Shown here piece by piece: positions 57,552 to 64,000 of a stretch of DNA of 64,000 nt (the stretch's first letter is position 1; each line of letters begins with the position of its first letter). The position numbers and the translations under genes were made by a program. Under the pieces are notes generated by a model that worked only from the letters and a program-made list of their open reading frames with translations, did no database searches and was not told the origin of the DNA. This DNA comes from Orientallactaga sibirica (lineage: Eukaryota > Chordata > Mammalia > Rodentia > Dipodidae): positions 104,533,001 to 104,597,000 of the forward strand of contig JAEOAD010000001.1 in the NCBI GenBank assembly GCA_036365145.1, written 5' to 3'.

Positions 57552-57672
57552 AACATGCCTTTAATCTCAGCACTCAGGCAAAGGTCGGAGTTCAAGGCCA
57601 CCCTGAGACTACATATAGTGAATTCTAGGTCAGCCCCGGGCTACAATGAGACCCTATCTTGAAAACAAAACG
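57552..57672 (+). repeat. B1-like SINE, truncated
   Basis: atgcctttaatctcagcact ... gagaccctatcttgaaaac; gtgaaagca flanks. Confidence 0.85.
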
Positions 57673-57682
57673 ACAAAAATGT

Positions 57683-58050
57683 GAAAGCAGACCTAGAGAT
57701 GTTTCAGTCTGTAAGAGTGCTTGCCGTGCAAGTATGAGAGGCTGAGAGGGTCTGATTCTTCCTAAGTTTGAGTCCCCAGCACCCATTAAGTGGATGACCA
57801 TGGCGGTGCACACTTGTGACCTCAGTCCTTGGCAGAGCTGGGACCAGAGAACTGTTGGCGCTCACTGGTCAGCCTGTCTCACCAAACACGGCAGCGGCTG
57901 CCCGGTAGAGTGAGAGACACTGCCTCAAGGAACCAAGTGGACAGTCAATAGAGGAGGACACCTGACAGTCTCCTCCACTCTCTGCACCCACGCACACACT
58001 ATATACACTTGTACATGCAGCACACATACCACACACTCTTATACACAAAA
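57683..58050 (+). repeat. B4-like SINE
   Basis: gacctagagatgtttcagtc ... agagacactgcctcaaggaa. Confidence 0.65.
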
Positions 58051-58091
58051 ACGAGTGAAAGCACTAACACTTATCTAATGTTCTGAATATT

Positions 58092-58272
58092 TTTAAAAAT
58101 ATATATTTTTATTTATTAGCACGTGGAGAGAGATAGAAGAGCGACAGACAGAACAGGCATGCCCAGGGCCTCCAGCTGCTGTAAACCAACTCCAGATGCA
58201 TGCACCACTAGGGAATCAACCTCAGGTCGTTAGGCTTTGCAGGCAAGCTCCTTAACCATTGATCCATCTCTT
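58092..58272 (-). repeat. SINE-T
   Basis: tttttatttattagcacgtg ... ttaaccattgatccatctct. Confidence 0.85.
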
Positions 58273-58539
58273 TTTATTTTTTATTTTTTATTTATTTTTG
58301 GAGAGAGAGACAGAGAGGGAGAGGGAGACAGAAATGGGCGTGCCAGCAGTCTCTCAGCTGCTGTGAATGAAATCCAGATGCGTGTGCGTCCTTGTGGGCA
58401 AGTGCAGCATTGCGCCCTTGCCTCACTTTGCATCAGGCTAAACATGGGACCTGGAGATTGGAACCGCTGGACATTGGAACCAGCATTCTTAGGCTTAGCA
58501 GGCAGGCTCCTTAGCCGCTAAGCCATCTCTTCAGCCCCT
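58273..58539 (-). repeat. SINE-T2
   Basis: ccttgtgggcaagtgcagca ... gctaagccatctcttcagcc. A 12-base stretch (ggaccgctggac-type) near 58465 is locally repeated. Confidence 0.9.
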
Positions 58540-58549
58540 GAATATGTTT

Positions 58550-58741
58550 TAATATTTTATTTTTGGTAGAAAAGAGAGAGAGAATATATGGGCATGCCAG
58601 GGCCTCCTATCACTGCAAACAAACTCCAGACACATGTGCCACTTTGTGCATCTGGCTTTACATGGGCACTGGGGTATCAAACTCAGTCTGTCAGGCTTTA
58701 TAAGCAAGTGCCTTTAACCACTGAGCCCTCTCTCGGGCCCA
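58550..58741 (-). repeat. SINE-T
   Basis: tttggtagaaaagagagaga ... gagccctctctcgggccc. Confidence 0.9.
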
Positions 58742-58744
58742 TGA

Positions 58745-59145
58745 CTATTTTTGTTTCAATATACAACTTAACATCTTCGAAAATGAGAACTTTCTGTTCT
58801 TTTACTCATATTAAGTCCCCCAAATTTAGTGTGTATTTTGTACTTACATCTCAACCCAGACTTGCTTTATTTCAAGTAATCAACATCAGCTTACTGATAA
58901 AGGAGCAAGTGGTGAATGTTACCATGTACTGGTCTTGTTCACTGCATGACTCTAAGAGTTACGATGTTTAGGTGGCATGATGGTTCCTAGGTAAGCATTC
59001 TGTGAGCACACCCAGCCCCCCTGTATGCTCTGACCTGCCAGTGTGTCATGATGATTCACCATTTGAGAAGCTCAGGTCGAAGACTGCCCTGCAATTGGCT
59101 TTGTATGTGTAGTTTGGGGAAGGAAAGGTGAGGATCTGGAGTTAG
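58745..59145. other. Unique upstream sequence
   Basis: Nothing recognised. Confidence 0.4.
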
Positions 59146-59159
59146 GGGAAGCTTTCTTA

Positions 59160-59358
59160 AATTTATTTTTTATCATTTGAGAAAGACACATAGAGAGAGA
59201 ATGGGCATGCCAGCAGCCTCTCAGCCGCTGTGAACGAACTCCAGGTGCATGCGCTCCCTTGTGAGCAAGCGTGGCACTGCGTGGGACCTGGAGAATCAAA
59301 CCGACATTCTTAGGCTTAGCAGGCAGGCACCTTAACCGCTAAGCCATCTCTCCAGCCC
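59160..59358 (-). repeat. SINE-T2 with target repeat
   Basis: aggggaagcttt on both sides; cccttgtgagcaagcgtggc. Confidence 0.93.
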
Positions 59359-59844
59359 AGGGGAAGCTTTTTATTTCAATGTGTGTAAATATCATTCTCG
59401 TCAGCCAAGTGCATATCCTTGGGCAACACTTCCTTCCCACCAAAAATGAACAAGTGGCCTCAAGAGCATGTGTGTTCAAGCTGTTGCTGTCAGTGGCTGA
59501 GAAGAGAGAAATAAGCAGCTGCAGACATTTTAGTGACACCCCCCACCTTGCCCCCAGTGTTCTATTAAAGCCCATAAGGAGCATGACTGACAGCTGCTCC
59601 CAGAATGAAACTGTGGGACTCTTGTGTCATAATAGAAAGAGCTGGAAATAGAAGATTTCCTGCCTAGAATGGGTATCTTATTGGCCTCTGTAGGTATGAA
59701 AAGCTTTGCTTGGGAAATGACTTCAGCAGCAAAAACTGTCCCAGTGATAGAGGACCTTTGAAGGAGGAGAACGTGTCTGTTATTGCATTTGATATCAAGT
59801 CTCTATGGCTGGTATTGGGTCCTCCTGACTCAGAGCAAAGGTTC

Positions 59845-59846
<2 letters not shown>

Positions 59847-59879
<33 letters not shown>

Positions 59880-60085
59880 TGTTTACAGAGACACACAGAG
59901 AGAATTGGCACAGCAGGGCCTCAGCCATTGTAATCGAACTCCAGACACTTGCGCCACCTAGTGGTCATGTGTGATCTTGTGCTTGTCTCACTTTTGTGCA
60001 TCTGGCTAATGTGGGATCTGGAGAGTTGAACATGGGTCCTTGGGCTTGGTAAGCCCCTTAACTGCTATGCCATCTCTCCAGCCCC
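59847..60085 (-). repeat. SINE-T with (TTTA)n
   Basis: caaaggttctt on both sides; extra segment gtggtcatgtgtgatcttgt. Confidence 0.92.
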
Positions 60086-60151
60086 AAAGGTTCTTTTTAT
60101 TAATGTGGGCAGGTGTATCTGTTACTTTCTCATTGCTAGGACAAAATAACT

Positions 60152-60275
60152 GATGGCTCGGTGGTTAAAGGCACTTGATGGCCTGGGTTTGAGTCTCCAG
60201 TATCTGCATAAAGTCAGATACGGCATGCCCATCCCCAACCTCCTCTCTCATTTTCTATCACTCTCTGCTATCAAA
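60152..60275 (+). repeat. SINE-T, internally deleted
   Basis: tgatggctcggtggttaaag ... ctatcactctctgctatcaa. Confidence 0.75.
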
Positions 60276-60520
60276 GGAGAGATAGCAGTTAAGCACTTGC
60301 CTGTGAAGTTTAAGGACCCTGGTTCGAGGCTTGATTCCCCAGGACCCATGTAAGCCATATGCACAAAGTGGCGCATGCATCTGGAGTTTGTTTGCAGTGG
60401 CTGGAGGCCCTGGTGCACCCATTCTCACTCTATCTATCTGCCTCTTTCTCTCTCTGTCACTCTCAAATAAATAAATAAATAAATAAATAAATAAAAAAAA
60501 AACAAAAAGTTAAAAAAATA
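60276..60520 (+). repeat. SINE-T, gaggcttgattcc subtype
   Basis: ggagagatagcagttaagca ... (AAAT)n. Confidence 0.9.
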
Positions 60521-60567
60521 TCTGACCAGAAGCAGCTTACGGAAGGAAAATATTTATTTAAAAGGAA

Positions 60568-60722
60568 AAAAAAATGTATTTTTTTTAAAGGTAAGGTCAT
60601 GCTCTAGCCCAGGTTGACCTGGAATTCACTGTATAGTCTTGGGGTGGCCTTGCACTCATGGCAATCCTCCTACCTCTGCCTCCTGTGTGCTGGGATTAAA
60701 GACATGTGCCACCATGCCTGGC
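60568..60722 (-). repeat. B1-like SINE
   Basis: ggtaaggtcatgctctagcc ... gtgccaccatgcctggcg. Confidence 0.92.
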
Positions 60723-60731
60723 GAAAAATTT

Positions 60732-60873
60732 TGTTTTTTGAAGTAGAGTCTCATTCTAGCCCAGGCTGACTTGGCATTCACCCTGTAGTCCCAGGATGCC
60801 CTTGAACTCACTGTGATCGTCCTACCTCTTCCTAGCAAGTGCTAGAATTAAAGGTGTGTGCTACTATGTCCAG
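60732..60873 (-). repeat. B1-like SINE
   Basis: gaagtagagtctcattctag ... gtgctactatgtccagc. Confidence 0.92.
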
Positions 60874-60875
60874 CA

Positions 60876-61064
60876 AAATTCTATTCATTTGTAAGGAGAG
60901 AAAGAGAGAGAGAGAGGATGGGCACACCAGGGCCTCTGGATGCTGGAAACTCCAGACACATGTGCCACTTTGTACATCTGGCTCTACGTGGGTACTGGGG
61001 AATCTGACCTTGGTCATTAGGCTTTGGAAGGAAGTGCCTTACCCACTGAATCATCTCTCCAGCC
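60876..61064 (-). repeat. SINE-T
   Basis: atttgtaaggagagaaagag ... gaatcatctctccagcc. Confidence 0.9.
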
Positions 61065-61354
61065 TGCAAAGGGTTTCTTTTTGGCTTACAGTTTCAAGGG
61101 AAAGTTTCACTATGGCAGGGAATCATGACAACAGCAGAAACTGTCTCAGATTGTCACACCAGTATGGAAAAAGTAGATAGAGAGATGAAGAGGTGGGGGC
61201 CAGATAATTATTACATAAGAAAAAGAAGTAGGGCCAACTTATAAGACCCCAAGGTCCACCCCGGTGATACACTTCTTCCTCCAGCAAGGGTCCACCTCCT
61301 AAAGGTTCCACAACCTTCCTGGACAGTGTTACAAGCTGGGAATTAACATGAAGA

Positions 61355-61486
61355 TAGGGGGACATTTTACATTCAAACAGCACTGTACCCAAGTGTGTAT
61401 GCATGTTCTTAGAGTGTGGGTAGGGGGACATTTTACATTCAAACAGCACTGTACCCAAGTGTGGATGCATGTTCTTAGAGTGTGGG
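61355..61486. repeat. 66-bp direct tandem duplication
   Basis: Two almost identical units starting tagggggacattttacattc. It straddles the end of the URR1-like repeat and the start of a B4-like SINE. Confidence 0.93.
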
Positions 61487-61715
61487 TGCACGTGTATGTG
61501 CATACATGTGGATGCCAAAGGTTGATGTTGGGTATCTTCCACAGTTACCCTCCACCTGATTGTTTGCTTTTTGGAGTCAGCATTTGTCACTGAATTCAGA
61601 GCTCGATGATTTGAGCAGACGAGCTTGCCAGCAAGCGCTGGGCATCCTTTTGTCTCCACTTCCCCAGGATTGGGGTGACAGGAGCATGCTGCCATACCCA
61701 GTTTTGTTTTTAAAA
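61445..61715 (-). repeat. B4-like SINE
   Basis: ccaaaggttgatgttgggta to gctgccatacccagttttg; diverged, tRNA-like end missing. Confidence 0.45.
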
Positions 61716-61721
61716 CTTTAT

Positions 61722-61746
61722 CTTTAGTTTATTTTTATTTATTTAT

Positions 61747-61786
<40 letters not shown>

Positions 61787-61938
61787 AGGCTTGCTAGGGC
61801 CTCTAGCCACTGCAAATGCTCCGGGCACATGTGTCACCATGTGCATCTATCTGGCTTACGTGGGTTCTGGGGAATCAAATCTGGGTCTTTAGACTTCATA
61901 GGCAAGCATCTTAACCACTAAGCTATCTCTCCAGGCCC
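61722..61938 (-). repeat. SINE-T with target repeat
   Basis: cccagttttgttttt / cccagttttttttt flanks; long (GA)n. Confidence 0.92.
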
Positions 61939-62155
61939 AGTTTTTTTTTTTTTTAATGAGCAATGGCTGCATTTTAAATTTATCTAATAAATTTTGCGAT
62001 GATTAATGTTCAAATTTTTATTCAACAACAAGATGGTTTAGAAAATGTAGATGTCAAAACATAGAGCACAGGAAGAAACAGCATACTCAAATGTTACAGG
62101 AGGACGAAGAAGCCAATATTCCATCCATCAAGGCTAGTAGTCAATATTTAGCTCT

Positions 62156-62440
62156 GTTGCTGGGGAGATGGCTCGGTAGGTAAACTGCTTGGTACACAAG
62201 CATAATAACCTGAGCTCAGATGCCAGAACCCATGTAAAGTCAGACACAGTGGCATACATCTGTATTCCCAGAGCTCCTTTTGGGAGGTGGGAGACAGAGG
62301 CAGAACCCTTGGAAGCTTTGTGGCCCAGCTAGGCTGATATACATAGCCAAGCCCTGTTTTTACATGGGTTCTGGGGATCCAAAAACAGGTCCTCATGTTT
62401 GTGTAACAAGTACTTGCCTGACTGAGCTCTCTCCCCCCTG
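62156..62440 (+). repeat. B4-like SINE and reversed ID-like fragment
   Basis: tgctggggagatggctcggt ... then reversed ctgactgagctctctccccc. Confidence 0.6.
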
Positions 62441-62489
62441 CCCCAAGCAAGAGATCTTTTTCTTCTTTTCTTTTTCTTTTTTTCTTTTG

Positions 62490-62638
62490 GTTTTTGTTTA
62501 TCAAGGTAGGGTTTCACTCTAGCCCAGGCCAGCCTGGAATTCACTATGCATTCTCAGGGTGGCCTCGAACTCACGGCAATCCTCCTACCTCTGCCTCCCC
62601 AGTGCTGGGACTAAAGGTGTGCGCCACCAACGCCCTGC
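62490..62638 (-). repeat. B1-like SINE
   Basis: aaggtagggtttcactctag ... gtgcgccaccaacgccctgc. Confidence 0.92.
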
Positions 62639-62837
62639 CCAAGAGTTATTTTCATCAAGAGACCAATGACAGTTTCTAAGAGAAATGCACCACATAAAAC
62701 CACACAAAATGGTAAGGCAGTTGTGGAAGGGATGACATTTAATTACAGAGATGTGTTGAGCTCTGGACTAAGACGATCCAAGTTCAAAGTCTGATCCTGA
62801 AATTCTTCCAACTGTCCACCCTGGTGGTGCCTTAACC

Positions 62838-62851
62838 ATGTTTCTTTTTTC

Positions 62852-62884
<33 letters not shown>

Positions 62885-63021
62885 TTTGAGGTAGGGTTTG
62901 CTCTAGCCCAGGCTGACCTAGAATTCACTCTGTAGTCTCAGGGTGGCCTCAAACTCACGGTGATCCTCCTACCTCTGCCTCTGGACTGCTGGGATTAAAG
63001 GTATGTGCCACCACAACCGGC
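62838..63021 (-). repeat. B1-like SINE with target repeat
   Basis: cttaacca(t/c)(g/a)tttctt on both sides; T-rich tail. Confidence 0.92.
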
Positions 63022-63024
63022 TTA

Positions 63025-63730
63025 ACCACATTTCTTGGTCTCTTCTTCCAAGAAGAGCTGTTCACATTCTGAAAAGCAATGACACCTTGTATCTGGGGTG
63101 GCTGTGAGATTAGATGAGATGCTAGAGACCCACAATAAGTGCACACAGTGTTCTCCACATTGATAATCTAGAAGGTTTTCCGTGAAGATCTGGCTTAAGG
63201 ACCTTCGCTTGCTGCCTTGGAAGGTGTACTTTGAGTGTCATTAGCTTTCTGAAGTATCAGATAACCAGGATGAGGGTGGGTACGGAATGCGAATGGCCAA
63301 TTATGAGAGCCTCGTTACGAGAGAGGGTAAGGGACCTTCAGCCCTTCCTGTCCATATCTCAGTGGAGGGCAAACTTCAGCATGAGCTCTGCCATGTGGGA
63401 GGCTAAAGGCCAGTCCTCGAGGTCATGGTCACTTCATGCCATCAGCACCCCTGCCCTGCCCTGCCATTCAGCAAACTTTGCAGAGAGAAGTCCAGCCTCC
63501 TTTCTTTCTGACCCATCCTTGCTGAGTTGACATGAAGATACTCTGTCTATAGCTCTTGGACTCCACTTCTCTTTCCTCTTAGGCCTTGTTACCTGATCGG
63601 GAATCAGCACTCCAAATATCCCAGCCTCCTTCCTATATAAGTCTGTCCACACTCAACGTGCCCCAGCTTCTGCGTACATCTTGTGTTTTCCAGTTTTCTT
63701 TTCTTCCCATGTTTTGTTTTGTTTTGTTTC
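63025..63730. other. Unique upstream sequence
   Basis: No exon recognised. It could hold regulatory or first-exon sequence of a neighbour, but nothing supports that. Confidence 0.35.
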
Positions 63731-63732
63731 AC

Positions 63733-63798
63733 AGTCCTAGGAACTGAACCCAGGGTCTTATGTACACCAGGCAAGCTCTCTGTCCGAGCCACCTCCAT
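63733..63798 (-). repeat. Old ID-like SINE fragment
   Basis: gaactgaacccagggtctta ... gcaagctctctgtccgagcc. Confidence 0.55.
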
Positions 63799-63889
63799 AA
63801 CTCATGCTCTCTCCTTTTCATATCCCACCTCTTACCTGCAGTGTTTGTGAGAAGCAGTATTTTGTGGTTGTTTCATCATCTGAATCCAT

Positions 63890-64000
63890 TTTTTTTTTTT
63901 TTTAATTTTGAGTCAGGGTCTCAATCTATCCTAGACTGACCTGGAACTCAGTCTGTATTCCAGGCTGGTCTCAAAGTCACAAAGATCATATTACCTCAGC
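63890..64000 (-). repeat. Old B1-like SINE, cut by window edge
   Basis: gagtcagggtctcaatctat ... gaactcagtctgtattccag. Confidence 0.65.

Larger units (their letters stand above)
60112..61385 (+). repeat. URR1-like repeat, split by nested SINEs
   Basis: Left end ctgttactttctcattgcta, middle tgaccagaagcagcttacgg, right part gtttcaagggaaagtttcac to gacattttacattcaaacag. Two SINE-T (60152-60520) and then two B1-like and one SINE-T (60560-61065) interrupt it. Confidence 0.6.

Noticed and set aside
61123..61695. 190-codon minus-strand frame
   Set aside because: Runs through a URR1-like repeat, the 66-bp duplication and a B4-like SINE.
45700..64000. Possible exons of a neighbouring gene (ACSL5 is adjacent in other mammals, from memory)
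   Set aside because: No stretch encoding recognisable ACSL5 or other protein sequence was found.

Overview
The window is vertebrate nuclear DNA from a rodent. Its repeats are B1-like SINEs, ID/B1 composite (B4-like) SINEs, MaLR-type LTRs and L1 3' ends. The most abundant element is a tRNA-derived SINE that opens with ggctggagagatggcttagc, runs through a CT-rich stretch and ends in an AATAAA-type tail. From memory this combination fits a dipodoid rodent such as a jerboa; the species call is an inference. Feature names used below are SINE-T (the tRNA-derived SINE), SINE-T2 (a subtype with an extra cacttgcccacaagggg module), B1-like and B4-like.

The only gene recognised is GUCY2G (receptor guanylate cyclase G) on the minus strand, entering at about 45.6 kb and running left. 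Fourteen coding exons can be placed from splice sites, phase and similarity to the recalled mouse protein: exon 1 at 45222-45614, exon 2 in two copies, and exons 3 to 14 down to 8788. They encode the signal peptide, the extracellular ligand-binding domain, the transmembrane segment and most of the kinase-homology domain. The rest of that domain, the dimerisation helix and the cyclase domain are not found in the leftmost 8.8 kb and should lie beyond the left edge.

The gene has unusual features. (1) A 3,240-bp direct tandem duplication (37678-40917 and 40918-44157) gives two intact, slightly different copies of exon 2. The exon is 352 nt, so a transcript with both copies is frameshifted and stops within eight codons. 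(2) The 3' end of exon 2 with its 5' splice site is itself repeated in short tandem: two donors in one copy, three in the other. (3) The expected exon 7 acceptor reads CG instead of AG, with a usable AG nine bases inside the exon that keeps frame. (4) The only visible exon 7 donor has a phase that does not fit the best exon 8 acceptor. GUCY2G is a pseudogene in humans, so early decay here is plausible, but all other exons are open.

Region by region: 1-8.8 kb is intron 14, with a 57-bp minisatellite at 5.1-5.6 kb that seems to have grown out of an old MER5A-like element. From 8.8 to 45.6 kb lie the exons in a dense SINE background, with L1 3' UTR sequence at 20-21 kb and MaLR LTRs at 21.2 and 34.6 kb. 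From 45.7 to 64 kb is upstream DNA with no recognised exon: a complete non-autonomous MaLR element with paired LTRs (48805-50741) inserted in an older minus-strand ERV remnant, three solo LTRs of the same family, and an old interspersed repeat at 60.1-61.4 kb split by several nested SINEs.
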